A stretch of DNA of 64,000 nt from Burkholderiales bacterium (GTDB lineage Bacteria; Pseudomonadota; Gammaproteobacteria; Burkholderiales; Burkholderiaceae_C): the NCBI GenBank assembly GCA_017307855.1, contig JAFKGD010000001.1, positions 372,001-436,000 on the forward strand, read 5' to 3'. The notes beneath the pieces are model-generated. The model did not search any database. It worked only from the letters and a program-made list of their open reading frames with translations, and was not told the origin of the DNA. Every line of letters begins with the position of its first letter. Position 1 is the first letter of the stretch. The translations under genes and the position numbers were made by a program. Shown here piece by piece: positions 27,527-36,047 of this stretch.

Positions 27527-27544
27527 AGCGGGCCCCGGCCCGCT
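27527..27544 (+). other. Intercistronic hairpin between the hydrolase and TRAP permease genes
   Basis: AGCGGGCC-CC-GGCCCGCT, 8-bp perfect arms, 13 bp after the hydrolase stop. It is followed by TCATGCTTG rather than a run of T, so it may only reduce read-through into the TRAP permease genes. Confidence 0.4.
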
Positions 27545-27626
27545 TCATGCTTGCGCAGCGCCTCGCTGCCACCGCACCCCGACTGAAACCCGCGAGCTCC
27601 CGCAGACGGAGCATGGAGACAACAGC

Positions 27627-28112
27627 TTGAAGGTCCTGCAACCCCTGGCCGCGTTCTGCGCCATCCTCGCCGGCGTCCTGCTGACGGGCATCACCCTCAT
27701 GACCTGCGCCAGCCTGATCGGGCGCAACACCACAGGCGCCACGCTGGTGGGCGACTTCGAGCTCACCGGCGTCGCCACCGGCGCGGCGATCGCACTGTTC
27801 ATGCCGTGGTGCCAGCTGCGGCGCGGCAACATCATCGTGGACTTCTTCACGACGCGCTGCTCGCGCGCCACCAACGACCGGCTCGACCGCCTGGGCACGC
27901 TGCTGCTTGCGCTGGCGTTCTCGCTGCTGGCCTGGCGCACCACGCTGGGCGGGCTCAATTCGTACAGCTCGGGCTCCGAAACCACCATCCTCGGCTTTCC
28001 CGAATGGGTGACCTACGCGGCCATGGTGCCGCCTTTCGTGCTGACGGCTTTCATCTCGCTGCATCAGACCGTGTTCGGCTTCGCCGAGGACGCACCGGAG
28101 GCGCACGCATGA
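27627..28112 (+). CDS. TRAP transporter small permease (DctQ-type)
   Basis: 161 residues with four hydrophobic segments (about 8-28, 45-63, 90-108, 130-150), the usual DctQ topology. It starts with TTG at 27627 (then KVLQPLAAF), preceded by GGAGAC 6 bases upstream; a nearby ATG at 27613 stops after five codons. It forms the membrane part of a sodium-driven uptake system for carboxylates with the next gene. The position after the gentisate genes suggests import of the aromatic substrate. Confidence 0.85.
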   Translation: MKVLQPLAAFCAILAGVLLTGITLMTCASLIGRNTTGATLVGDFELTGVATGAAIALFMPWCQLRRGNIIVDFFTTRCSRATNDRLDRLGTLLLALAFSLLAWRTTLGGLNSYSSGSETTILGFPEWVTYAAMVPPFVLTAFISLHQTVFGFAEDAPEAHA

Positions 28113-28170
28113 CAGTCGCAGCGTTGCCCAAAGGCGTCCGCACTGCGGGACATCGCGCAGAGGTGCGGTC

Positions 28171-29493
28171 ATGAGCGCCCTCTCCCTCACGGCCATGATC
28201 TTCGGGATCATGCTCGGGCTGATGGTGGTGCGCACGCCCATCGCCATCGCGATGTTCGTGGCCGGTGCCGTCGGCTACGTGGTGCAGACCGGCTGGCTGC
28301 CGTTCTCCAATTTCCTGAACAACCAGGCGTTCGCCCGCTTCGCCAGTTACGACCTATCGGTGATTCCGCTTTTCATCCTGATGGGGCACTTCGCCACCCA
28401 GGGCGGCATCAGCCGCGCGCTGTTCCAGTTCGCCGCCGCCATCATGGGCCGGTTCAAGGGGGGGCTCGCCATGGCTTCAGTGCTGGCGAGCGCGGCGTTC
28501 GGCGCCATCTGCGGATCGTCGGTCGCCACCTCGGCCACCATCACCGGCGTGGCGCTGCCCGAGATGCGCCGGCATGGTTACTCGGGACGCCTGGCCACCG
28601 GCACGCTGGCGGCCGGCGGCACACTGGGGATCCTGATCCCGCCATCCGTGCCGCTGGTCATCTACGCCATCCTCACCGAGCAGAACATCGCCAAACTGTT
28701 TGCCGCCGCCATGGTGCCCGGCCTGCTGGCCATGGTGGGCTACATGGTCGCCATCGGCGTCTACGTGAGGCTCGTGCCGGGCCAGGCGCCCGAAGCCGGC
28801 GCATCCCCCGGCGAGCGACTGACGTGGCGCTCGGCGCTGGGCATCCTGCCCATTGCCGTGGTCTTCCTGATGGTCTTCGGCGGCATCTACGGTGGCTTCT
28901 TCACGCCCACCGAGGGCGCGGCCGTGGGCGCGGCGCTCACCTTCGTGGCGGCACTGCTCAAGCGCGAGATGACGTGGGAGAAGTTCAAGAAGTGTTTCTA
29001 CGCCACGGCCGAAAGTTCAGCCATGATCTTCCTGATCTTCATCGGCGCCGACCTGATGAACTCGGCCCTGGCGCTCACGCAGGTACCCAACCAGCTGGCC
29101 AGCGTGGTGGGCGGCTGGGGCCTCTCGCCGGTGCTGGTGGTGACGGCCATCATGCTGTTCTACGTGCTGCTGGGCGCGGTGATGGACGAGCTCTCGATGC
29201 TGCTGCTGACCATTCCGATCTTCTTCCCGATGATCATGGGGCTGGATTTCGGCATGCCCAAGGAGTCGGTCGCCATCTGGTTCGGCATCATGGTGCTGAT
29301 GACCGTGGGCTTCGGCCTGCTCGCACCGCCCGTGGGGTTGAACGTCTACGTGGTCAACAGTCTGGCGAAGGACGTGCCGATCGCCGAGAGCTACCGCGGC
29401 GTGGTTCCTTTCCTGATCAGCGACGTGATCCGCACCACCGTCCTGCTGCTGTTCCCCGGCATTTCCCTGTGGCTGGTGCAGTACATCGGATGA
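28171..29493 (+). CDS. TRAP transporter large permease (DctM-type)
   Basis: 440 residues with about 12 hydrophobic segments. Family motifs include CGSSVATSATITGVALPEM near residue 112, GTLGILIPPSVPLVIYA, GGFFTPTEGAAVGA and LLGAVMDELSMLLLTIPIFFP. It is the catalytic permease of the TRAP system, paired with the DctQ gene 58 bp upstream. The matching binding protein is probably the DctP gene at 31090, which lies beyond two minus-strand genes. Confidence 0.93.
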   Translation: MSALSLTAMIFGIMLGLMVVRTPIAIAMFVAGAVGYVVQTGWLPFSNFLNNQAFARFASYDLSVIPLFILMGHFATQGGISRALFQFAAAIMGRFKGGLAMASVLASAAFGAICGSSVATSATITGVALPEMRRHGYSGRLATGTLAAGGTLGILIPPSVPLVIYAILTEQNIAKLFAAAMVPGLLAMVGYMVAIGVYVRLVPGQAPEAGASPGERLTWRSALGILPIAVVFLMVFGGIYGGFFTPTEGAAVGAALTFVAALLKREMTWEKFKKCFYATAESSAMIFLIFIGADLMNSALALTQVPNQLASVVGGWGLSPVLVVTAIMLFYVLLGAVMDELSMLLLTIPIFFPMIMGLDFGMPKESVAIWFGIMVLMTVGFGLLAPPVGLNVYVVNSLAKDVPIAESYRGVVPFLISDVIRTTVLLLFPGISLWLVQYIG

Positions 29494-29523
29494 CGCCGTG
29501 TCGCGTCGCATGGCGATGAGAAA

Positions 29524-29542
29524 AGGGGCCCTCGCGGCCCCT
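29524..29542. terminator. Bidirectional terminator between the TRAP permease and the NIPSNAP gene
   Basis: Hairpin AGGGGCC-ctcgc-GGCCCCT. On the minus strand it is followed by TTTTC, on the plus strand by TGTGCTTTG. It separates convergent transcription units. Confidence 0.75.
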
Positions 29543-29566
29543 TGTGCTTTGCGGCGCGGCGTCGCT

Positions 29567-29893
29567 TCAGCGGCGCAATGCGTCCTGTGCGAAGCCCGAG
29601 GTGATCGACTTCACCATCGCAGGGTCAGGCAGCTTGAGTGCGCGGCGCTCCGGAGAGTCGTTGTAGGCCTGCTCGGCGGCCTGGAAGGCCTCGCGGTCGC
29701 CGTCCACTTCCAGCCCCCAGATGAAGAGTGCGTTGTCGCGGTCGTGCCAGGCGAACGGGATGCGGAAGCCGAAACGCGCCCGCAGCGCGGGCATCGTGGC
29801 CTGCCACCAGGCCACGAAGTCATTGGCGAGTTCGGGTGCCAGCTGGTAGGTGCGCATCTGCACGGTGCGGGCGGGAGCGGCGGTCATCGTCAT
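29567..29893 (-). CDS. NIPSNAP-like small protein
   Basis: 108 residues from the ATG at 29893 (a second ATG at 29887 is equally possible). One dimeric alpha/beta-barrel-like domain: TVQMRTYQLAPELANDFVAWW, FRIPFAWHDRDNALFIWGLEVDGDREAFQAAEQAYNDSPER. NIPSNAP proteins of bacteria often sit in catabolic operons and their reaction is unknown. It lies 41 bp downstream of the minus-strand Bug gene and is probably co-transcribed. Confidence 0.78.
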   Translation of the reverse strand: MTMTAAPARTVQMRTYQLAPELANDFVAWWQATMPALRARFGFRIPFAWHDRDNALFIWGLEVDGDREAFQAAEQAYNDSPERRALKLPDPAMVKSITSGFAQDALRR

Positions 29894-29934
29894 GCCGGCA
29901 ACTCTAATGCATGCCCCGCCTCGCGCCGCACCGC

Positions 29935-30912
29935 TCACTCGACCTTGATGCCCGCCTCGCGGATGATGCGGCCCTGCCGCTCGACGTCGGCCTGCAGCGC
30001 GCGCGCCGCCTCGGCCGGCGAGTTGGCGATGGCGCGCAGATTGCGCGTGCGCAGTTGCGCCTGAACGGTCTCGGTGCGTAGCGCCCGCGCGACTTCGGCG
30101 TTCACGCGCGCGATGGCAGTCTGTGGCGTGCCGGCGGGCGCCAGCAGCACGAACGTCGCATCGCTCTCGAAACCCCTGACGCCGGCTTCGCGCAGCGTGC
30201 CGACGCCGGGAAACTCCGGCAGCCGCTCGCGGCCCACCACGGTGACGAGCTTGAGCTTTCCCTCGCGCACCTGGGGCAGGCCCACGCCGGCGTCGAACAC
30301 CAGATCCACGTGGCCGCCCAGCAGGTCTGTGATCGCGGCGGCCAGCCCCTTGTAGGGCACGTGGTTGAGCTTGACACCCGCCTCGCGCTGGAAAAGCTCG
30401 GCCGCCAGATGGGGGCCACTGCCCACGCCGGGTGTCGCATAGCTCAGGGGACGCGGGCTGGCCTTGAGGTGCGCGATCAGGCTGCGGGCGTCGGTGGCCG
30501 GGAAGGACGGCGAGGCGACCACCATCATCGAAAGGCTCACCAGTTGCGTGACGGGCACGAGGTCCTTCACCGGATCGAAGTCGGCGCGATAGAGAAACGG
30601 ATTGACGGCCACGGCGTCGGCGCTGGTGGCCAGCCAGGTGAGGCCATCAGGAGCGGCTTTGGCTGCGGCCGAGCCGGCGATATTGCCGTTGGCGCCGGGC
30701 CGGTTCTCCACTACCACGGGCTGGCCCAGCGCTTCGGCCAGCGGCGGCGCGATCAGACGCGCGATCACGTCGAGGTGGCCGCCGGTGGGAAAGCTCACCA
30801 GCAGCCGCAGGGGCTGGGCGGGTTGCCATGCCGGTTGCGCCAGTAACGCCGGGGGCACGCATGCCGCGGCGAGGCCCACCAGAGCGGATCGTCGATTCAG
30901 GGAAAACACCAA
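29935..30912 (-). CDS. Bug-family tripartite tricarboxylate transporter substrate-binding protein
   Basis: 325 residues from a TTG at 30912 that has AAGGAG 6 bases upstream; the next codon is GTG (30909) and could be the start instead. Signal peptide with NRRSALVGLAAACVPPALLA, mature part QPLRLLVSFPTGGHLDVIARL, VENRPGANGNIAG and NHVPYKGLAAA. The usual PYKPI start is degenerate here and GHLD replaces the common GSTD, so the ligand may differ. Divergent from the DctP gene. Confidence 0.88.
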   Translation of the reverse strand: MVFSLNRRSALVGLAAACVPPALLAQPAWQPAQPLRLLVSFPTGGHLDVIARLIAPPLAEALGQPVVVENRPGANGNIAGSAAAKAAPDGLTWLATSADAVAVNPFLYRADFDPVKDLVPVTQLVSLSMMVVASPSFPATDARSLIAHLKASPRPLSYATPGVGSGPHLAAELFQREAGVKLNHVPYKGLAAAITDLLGGHVDLVFDAGVGLPQVREGKLKLVTVVGRERLPEFPGVGTLREAGVRGFESDATFVLLAPAGTPQTAIARVNAEVARALRTETVQAQLRTRNLRAIANSPAEAARALQADVERQGRIIREAGIKVE

Positions 30913-31089
30913 GACCTTCTCCTTCGCCAAGAAGGCTCGAACCTATCGCAGCACCGGTGATGCGCCAACCACTGTTTTCCCATATGCATATCCGTCGCAC
31001 CTCCAGCTAAGGGCATTCACCGTGGCCGGGGAACGCCCGATCTCCTATCTTGTCGGGCACTCGCATTACTTCCCCAGGAGAGACACAGC

Positions 31090-32133
31090 ATGATGCAGCG
31101 ACGCAAGCTTCTGCAGACCGGTGCCGCCGTGGCGCTGGGCGCCCCCGCACTGTCGGGTCTGGCGCAGAGCACCGTCACCTTGAAGTTCCATACGTTCATG
31201 GCGCCCCAGTCGCAGGTCTGGCTCGACATGCACAAGCCGTGGATGGACAAGGTCGAGAAAGAATCCAACGGCCGCATCAAGTTCGAGGCCTATCCCGCCA
31301 TGCAGCTGGGCGGCACGCCCGTGCAGCTGTACGACCAGGCCAAGGACGGCGTGGTCGACGTGGTGTGGACGCTGCCCGGCAACACCGCCGGCCGCTTCCC
31401 GCGCATCGAGGTGTTCGAGCTGCCGTTCATGATGACCAATGCCGAGGCCACCTCCAAGGCGTACTGGGAATACGTGCAGACCGTCGCCAAGGACGAATTC
31501 AAGGACACCCACGTGCTGGCCCTGCAGGTGCACGGTCCAGGCGTGATCCACACGGCCGACAAGCCCGTGCGCTCGGTGGCTGACATGCGCGGCCTCAAGC
31601 TGCGTGCGCCCACGCGCCAGGTCACCAAGCTGCTGGGTTCGCTCGGTGCCACGCCCGTGGGCATGCCGCTGCCCGGCATCCCCGACGCGCTCTCCAAGGG
31701 CACGATCAACGGTTGCGTCATTCCGTGGGAAGTCGTGCCCTCGGTCAAGGTCAACGAACTCACGAAGTTCCATGCCGAGTTCGATCCCAAGGGCGGCTGC
31801 CTCTACACCACCACCTTCGTGATGGCGATGAACAAGGCCAAGTACGAATCGCTGCCGCCCGATCTCAAGAAGATCATCGACAACAATTCCGGCATGGCCA
31901 CCTCGGCCTGGCTGGGCAAGACGCAGCAGGGCAACGATCCCAACGGCCGTAAGTCAGCGTCGGACCGCGGCAACACCATCTTCACCGTGGGCGAGACCGA
32001 GGCACAGGAATTCCGCCGCCGTTCGCGCGCCATCGAAGTCGAGTGGATGCAGGACATGGACAAGCGCGGCTTCGATGGCAAGAAGCTGATGGAAACCGCG
32101 CGTGCGCTGATCGAGAAGCACACCAAGGCGTGA
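31090..32133 (+). CDS. TRAP transporter periplasmic substrate-binding protein (DctP-type)
   Basis: 347 residues. Twin-arginine-like signal peptide (MQRRKLLQTGAAVALGAPALSGLAQ), then VTLKFHTFMAPQSQVWLDMHKPW, DVVWTLPGNTAGRFPRIEVFELPFM, and the family segment GLKLRAPTRQVTKLLGSLGA, in which Arg binds the substrate carboxylate. AGGAG lies 9 bases before the ATG at 31090. A likely partner for the DctQM permeases 1.6 kb upstream on the same strand, although it has its own promoter and terminator. Confidence 0.92.
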   Translation: MMQRRKLLQTGAAVALGAPALSGLAQSTVTLKFHTFMAPQSQVWLDMHKPWMDKVEKESNGRIKFEAYPAMQLGGTPVQLYDQAKDGVVDVVWTLPGNTAGRFPRIEVFELPFMMTNAEATSKAYWEYVQTVAKDEFKDTHVLALQVHGPGVIHTADKPVRSVADMRGLKLRAPTRQVTKLLGSLGATPVGMPLPGIPDALSKGTINGCVIPWEVVPSVKVNELTKFHAEFDPKGGCLYTTTFVMAMNKAKYESLPPDLKKIIDNNSGMATSAWLGKTQQGNDPNGRKSASDRGNTIFTVGETEAQEFRRRSRAIEVEWMQDMDKRGFDGKKLMETARALIEKHTKA

Positions 32134-32169
32134 TCCGGGCGCGGGCTATCCGCGCGCTCACCATGCTGC

Positions 32170-32193
32170 GAAGGCCCCCACTGCGGGGCCTTC
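32170..32193 (+). terminator. Terminator after the DctP gene
   Basis: Hairpin GAAGGCCCC-cactgc-GGGGCCTTC, 9-bp perfect arms, followed by TGCTTTG, 36 bp after the dctP stop. Confidence 0.75.
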
Positions 32194-32223
32194 TGCTTTG
32201 GAGGCTCCCGTACACTCGGCCGC

Positions 32224-32772
32224 ATGACATTCGCCAGCCCCATCAAGCATTGCCGCAACTGCGGAGCCGCCGTGGCCTACCGCCTGCCGGACGATGGGGA
32301 CACCCGGGAGCGCGCCATCTGCCCGGCGTGCGCCACCGTCCATTACGAGAATCCGCTCAACGTCGTCGGTACCGTGCCCTACCTGGGAGACCGCGTGCTG
32401 CTGTGCAAGCGCAACATCGAGCCGCGCTGGGGCAAGTGGACGCTGCCGGCCGGCTTCATGGAACTGGGCGAGACGGCCCGCCAGGGCGCGTTGCGCGAAA
32501 CCGATGAAGAGGCTGGTGCCAGCGTGGAAGCCGGCCCCCTGTTCACCGTGCTCAGCGTGCCGCGCGTGGGCCAGGTGCACCTTTTCTTCCTCGCGCAGCT
32601 CAATCACGACCGCTTCGATCCTGGCCATGAAACGCTGGAGGCGCAACTGTTCGCGGAACACGAAATACCCTGGGACGAGATCGCCTTCCGGACCGTGAAG
32701 GAGACGCTCGAGCACTTCTTCGCCGACCGGCGTGCCGGCGCGTTCGGCGTTCACACCATCGACATCGAATGA
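32224..32772 (+). CDS. Nudix hydrolase with N-terminal zinc ribbon
   Basis: 182 residues. A zinc ribbon, CRNCG at residues 11-15 and CPAC about 20 residues later, precedes a Nudix domain. The Nudix box is complete: GFMELGE, then x7, then RETDEEAGA. Such proteins hydrolyse nucleoside diphosphates linked to another group, for example ADP-ribose or NADH. ATGA overlap with creA. Widespread in Comamonadaceae next to creA; the substrate is not determinable. Confidence 0.92.
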   Translation: MTFASPIKHCRNCGAAVAYRLPDDGDTRERAICPACATVHYENPLNVVGTVPYLGDRVLLCKRNIEPRWGKWTLPAGFMELGETARQGALRETDEEAGASVEAGPLFTVLSVPRVGQVHLFFLAQLNHDRFDPGHETLEAQLFAEHEIPWDEIAFRTVKETLEHFFADRRAGAFGVHTIDIE

Positions 32773-33263
32773 ACTCCTCGCGCCAGCTACTGTGCCTTGG
32801 CACAGCCCTTTCCGCCCTGATGTTCGCCACCACGTCCGTGCGCGGCGAGCCCGTGGGCGAGGTCGACACGGCCTTCAAGCTCATCGGTCCGGACCACAAG
32901 ATCGTCGTCGAGGCCTACGACGATCCCCGCGTCCAGGGCGTGACCTGCTATGTGTCGCGTGCCCGCACGGGCGGCATCTCTGGCGCGCTGGGCCTGGCCG
33001 AGGACAAGGCTGAGGCCTCGATCTCGTGCCGCCAGGTGGGGCCCATCGCCTTCACCGAACCGGTGCCGCAACGCGAGGAAGTGTTCAGCGAGCGCATGTC
33101 CATCCTGTTCAAGCGGCTGCGCATCGTGCGCATGGTGGACGCCAGGCGCAACACGCTGGTCTATCTCACCTACTCCGACCGCTTGATCGATGGCTCACCC
33201 ATGAACAGCCTGACGGCGGTGCCGGTGGACCGGGCGACGCCGATTCCACAGAAGAAGAAATGA
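32769..33263 (+). CDS. creA: CreA family protein
   Basis: 164 residues with an N-terminal signal peptide (to about residue 26), then GEVDTAFKLIGPDHKIVVEAYDDPRVQGVTCYVSRA, the conserved start of the CreA (YjeB) family, plus ISCRQVGPI and SDRLIDGSPMNSLTAV. A periplasmic protein of unknown function, known from E. coli creABCD only by location. ATGA overlaps on both sides place it in a three-gene operon with the Nudix and ferredoxin genes. Confidence 0.92.
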   Translation: MNSSRQLLCLGTALSALMFATTSVRGEPVGEVDTAFKLIGPDHKIVVEAYDDPRVQGVTCYVSRARTGGISGALGLAEDKAEASISCRQVGPIAFTEPVPQREEVFSERMSILFKRLRIVRMVDARRNTLVYLTYSDRLIDGSPMNSLTAVPVDRATPIPQKKK

Positions 33264-33556
33264 CGGCCGGCCACGGCCAGGTGTTCCGCGTGCGCCTTTC
33301 GCCTTCGGGGCGAAGTTTCGAAGCAGGGACGGCCGACACGTTGCTGGAGGCGGCCGAGTTCGCCGGCATTCCCCTGGAGAGTTCGTGCCGTAATGGCACC
33401 TGCCGCACGTGCATCCTGCGTGTCAGCCATGGTTCGGCACACCACGCCATCGAGTGGCCGGGACTGTCGACCGACGAGAAGCGTGAAGGCTGGATCCTGC
33501 CCTGCGTGGCGCATGCCACGACCGACCTCGAGCTTGTGGCGCTTGCGATACGCTGA
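33260..33556 (+). CDS. [2Fe-2S] ferredoxin, plant type
   Basis: 98 residues. Cluster ligands: SSCRNGTCRTC (Cys-x4-Cys-x2-Cys) and the last Cys in WILPCVAHA. This differs from the adrenodoxin-type ferredoxin at 24517. The ATG at 33260 gives ATGA with creA. Its redox partner is not apparent; being at the end of the nudix-creA operon it may be a general electron carrier. Confidence 0.9.
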   Translation: MTAGHGQVFRVRLSPSGRSFEAGTADTLLEAAEFAGIPLESSCRNGTCRTCILRVSHGSAHHAIEWPGLSTDEKREGWILPCVAHATTDLELVALAIR

Positions 33557-33631
33557 GTGCCTCGGCGGCGGTGAATGGACCGATACTGTCAGCCGGATAC
33601 GCCAGTTTCAAGAACAAACACCGCTGCAGCC

Positions 33632-34432
33632 ATGGATCTCAACACCCTGCTCTCCCAGCCAAACGCGCTGCCCAGCGCGCCGCAGGCCGTCGCCGAATTG
33701 ATGAAGACCTTCCAGGAGGAAGACGCGCATTTCGACGACATCGTCGACTGCATCGAGGCCGATCCCGTCATCGTCGCCAAGCTGCTGCGGCTGGCCAACT
33801 CATCCATGTTCTATCGCGGCCGGCCGGTCGAAAGCACCAACGAGGCCGTTCGCATGCTGGGCCAGACCAAGGTGCGCTCCCTGGTGATCGGCCTGATCGC
33901 GCGCGACAGCTTCCCCGCCCTGCCCGAACACATCCTCAACCAGTTCTGGAGCTTCAGCACGACGTGCGCCGAACTCTCGCGCTACATCGCGGGCGAGGTG
34001 AAGTCCGACGAAGACGCCGCCTACACCGGCGGTCTGCTGCACATGATCGGCGAACTGGTGATGCGCGTCGGTCTGCCGCGCCAGATGGCGACGCTCGATT
34101 CGAGCCGTAGTGGATTGCTCTCGCTGGCTCGCGGCCAGGCCGAGATGGCTTTGCTCGGCTACAGCTATGCCGAAGTGGGCGCCGCGCTGGCGCGTCAATG
34201 GCAGCTGCCCGAGCGCATCGTGCGCATCATCGAAAGGCACCGCCAACCCGACCTCAACGACGCCGCCGATGTCAATGCCGCGGTGGTGCACATGGCCTCC
34301 TGGCGCGCCCGGGCGCTGGAGCTGGAAACGCCGGAAGACGACCAGATCCGCCTCTATCCGATCGCCATGGGCAAGGCACTGGGCCTCGAGCCGGTGAAGA
34401 TCGTCCGCTGGGTGCCAGCCTCCGCGCGCTGA
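33632..34432 (+). CDS. HDOD-domain signalling protein
   Basis: 266 residues from the ATG at 33632; a frame start at 33575 would add 19 residues without domain character. The HDOD domain spans about 1-200: LPSAPQAVAELMKTFQEED, ADPVIVAKLLRLANSSMFYRG, EAVRMLGQTKVRSLVIGL and GLLHMIGELVM. HDOD proteins resemble HD phosphodiesterases without the metal residues and act as signalling scaffolds, often with c-di-GMP or two-component systems. It stands alone, upstream of the convergent polysaccharide genes. Confidence 0.88.
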   Translation: MDLNTLLSQPNALPSAPQAVAELMKTFQEEDAHFDDIVDCIEADPVIVAKLLRLANSSMFYRGRPVESTNEAVRMLGQTKVRSLVIGLIARDSFPALPEHILNQFWSFSTTCAELSRYIAGEVKSDEDAAYTGGLLHMIGELVMRVGLPRQMATLDSSRSGLLSLARGQAEMALLGYSYAEVGAALARQWQLPERIVRIIERHRQPDLNDAADVNAAVVHMASWRARALELETPEDDQIRLYPIAMGKALGLEPVKIVRWVPASAR

Positions 34433-34436
34433 CATG

Positions 34437-34456
34437 GGTGCGCATCCCTGCGCACC
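34437..34456. other. Hairpin between convergent genes
   Basis: GGTGCGCA-tccc-TGCGCACC, 8-bp perfect arms, directly after the HDOD gene stop. No T-run on either strand, so termination activity is uncertain. Confidence 0.4.
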
Positions 34457-34481
34457 AACACATCAGCACAGGGTCGAATCT

Positions 34482-34598
34482 TCAGTCGCGACGACCCTGA
34501 CGGCGGCGCACTGCGCCGATCAGGAACGCCACAGCCGCTGCCAGGAATGGCAGCAGCAGCCATCCCAGTGAAGGGGCGAGCACGCGCAGGACATCCAT
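34482..34598 (-). CDS. Very small single-helix membrane protein (38 residues)
   Basis: Reading MDVLRVLAPSLGWLLLPFLA and continuing AAVAFLIGAVRRRQGRRD: one transmembrane helix (about 6-28) and a strongly basic C-terminus facing the cytoplasm. GGAG lies 8 bases upstream of the ATG. It is 108 bp downstream of the YaiO-like gene on the same strand and could belong to the same polysaccharide-export unit. Supported only by its RBS, codon use and clean helix-plus-basic-tail design. Confidence 0.5.
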   Translation of the reverse strand: MDVLRVLAPSLGWLLLPFLAAAVAFLIGAVRRRQGRRD

Positions 34599-34706
34599 GT
34601 GGTTTTCTCCGGTGATAGATTCACTTTAGAGCCAACCTTCGGAGCACTGGGTTGCGAATTGTGAACGGCGTGAAATCGTTCCGTCGACGGGGCGACGACC
34701 GATGCA

Positions 34707-36047
34707 TCAGCGCCAATAAGTGCGCCAACCCACCAGTGCTTCGAGCTCCCGTCCGAGTGAACGCCTTTCCACCGAGAACACCAGTGCCTGACGCGGCGCG
34801 ATCGGCAGCACCCAGCGCGCATGCACGCTGGTGTTGTCGGGCTCGGGGCTGTAGCCCACGCCGAAGTTGAGGAAGCTGCCCATGGCACCGGTCTCGCGGT
34901 AGGCGTCGAAGGCGATGGCCTTGCTGCTGCCGCCAAGCGCGCTCTCGCCCGCGTAGAAGGTGCCGGCCACGCTCCAGTGGGGCGCCACGTCGGCCGCCAG
35001 GCCCACGCTGGCCAACCGGTTACGCCAGGGCGCCGGGAAGCCCTGTCGTACCGACGCGAACCACTGCAGGCCCTGCGCCGCGCCCGTGAAGCGACTGCCT
35101 GCACGCAGTTCGATGCGGTGTTCCGTCTGCCCGACGCTGCGGTCGCGCAACTCGTACGCCGTGGCCCAGTCGAGCCCACCTTCGGTGCGCGAGCGATAGC
35201 CCACACGCGCCGTCCACGACGGTAGCGGTGTCGGATCGGTCAGGCGTTCGGAAGGCAGCTCGCGGCCGTTCCGGCCCAGCACCAGCTCGATCTGGTCGGT
35301 GCTGCTGCGGTTGATGAGCAGGCCGGCCAGGGCGGTATCGGTGTCGCCGGCCGCCAGGCTGGAGCGGCCCGCCAGTAGCTCGAGCCGGTAGCGCCATTGT
35401 TCGTCCAGCCGGGCCATGCCGACGGCTGCCTCGGCGTTACCGGGCGAACGGGCCGCGGCATCGTCGAAACGGCGGCGGGCATCGTCCAGCCGCAGTTCGG
35501 CCACGTTCGTCCAGCCCATGCCGTTGATGGCATCGAGATCGGCAGCGTCGCGCTGCAGCAGTTGCAGGTAGATGGCACGCGCATCGGCCGTGCGGCCCTG
35601 GGCACGCGCCACCCGCGCTGCGCCCAGAAGCGCGTCCCGGGCATCCGGCTGGGCGCGCAGCAGCTCGTCGTAGAGGGAACGGGCCTGCCGCGTCTCGCCA
35701 CGCCATTCGTGGGTGACCGCGAGGTCTAGCACGGGCGCCCGCTCGGCGGGTGCGAGCCGGCGCGCGGCCTGCAAGTGCACGATGGCTTCGTCGAGCCGTT
35801 GCGCGTCGCGAGCCGCGACACCGCGCAGCCAGTCGACACGCCAGTCCTGTGAGCTGGCGCGCGAGCACTCGGCCAGCAGCACGTCGATGCGCTCCCTGGG
35901 CGGCGGGGTGACGCCCATGAGCTGTTGCGCCTCATCGAGGCGACACGAGCCGGGTGGTCCGGATTGGGCCAGTGCGCCCGCCACCGTGACGCCGGCCAGC
36001 AATGCCACGCCGGCAGGCCGCAGAGAGAGAGACCGCGTTGCGCGCAT
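34707..36047 (-). CDS. TPR and YaiO-family outer-membrane beta-barrel protein
   Basis: 446 residues. Signal peptide (about 1-29, ending AGALAQ), a periplasmic helical repeat region (about 40-220, TPR-like: AIVHLQAARRLAPAERAPVLDLAVTHEW, ARSLYDELLRAQPDARDALLGAARVARAQG, DLDAINGMGWT), then about 220 residues of alternating strands ending WRTYWR, typical of a YaiO beta-barrel with a terminal aromatic. In E. coli, yaiO is next to the glycosyltransferase yaiP. Here it follows the glycosyltransferase and a small membrane protein, coupled by TGATG, so export of a polysaccharide through the outer membrane is the likely role. Confidence 0.85.
   Translation of the reverse strand: MRATRSLSLRPAGVALLAGVTVAGALAQSGPPGSCRLDEAQQLMGVTPPPRERIDVLLAECSRASSQDWRVDWLRGVAARDAQRLDEAIVHLQAARRLAPAERAPVLDLAVTHEWRGETRQARSLYDELLRAQPDARDALLGAARVARAQGRTADARAIYLQLLQRDAADLDAINGMGWTNVAELRLDDARRRFDDAAARSPGNAEAAVGMARLDEQWRYRLELLAGRSSLAAGDTDTALAGLLINRSSTDQIELVLGRNGRELPSERLTDPTPLPSWTARVGYRSRTEGGLDWATAYELRDRSVGQTEHRIELRAGSRFTGAAQGLQWFASVRQGFPAPWRNRLASVGLAADVAPHWSVAGTFYAGESALGGSSKAIAFDAYRETGAMGSFLNFGVGYSPEPDNTSVHARWVLPIAPRQALVFSVERRSLGRELEALVGWRTYWR

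Noticed and set aside
30982-30991. ATATGCATAT palindrome in the divergent Bug/dctP promoter
   Set aside because: Perfect but only 10 bp and AT-rich, with no second copy and no nearby regulator gene, so support for an operator is weak.
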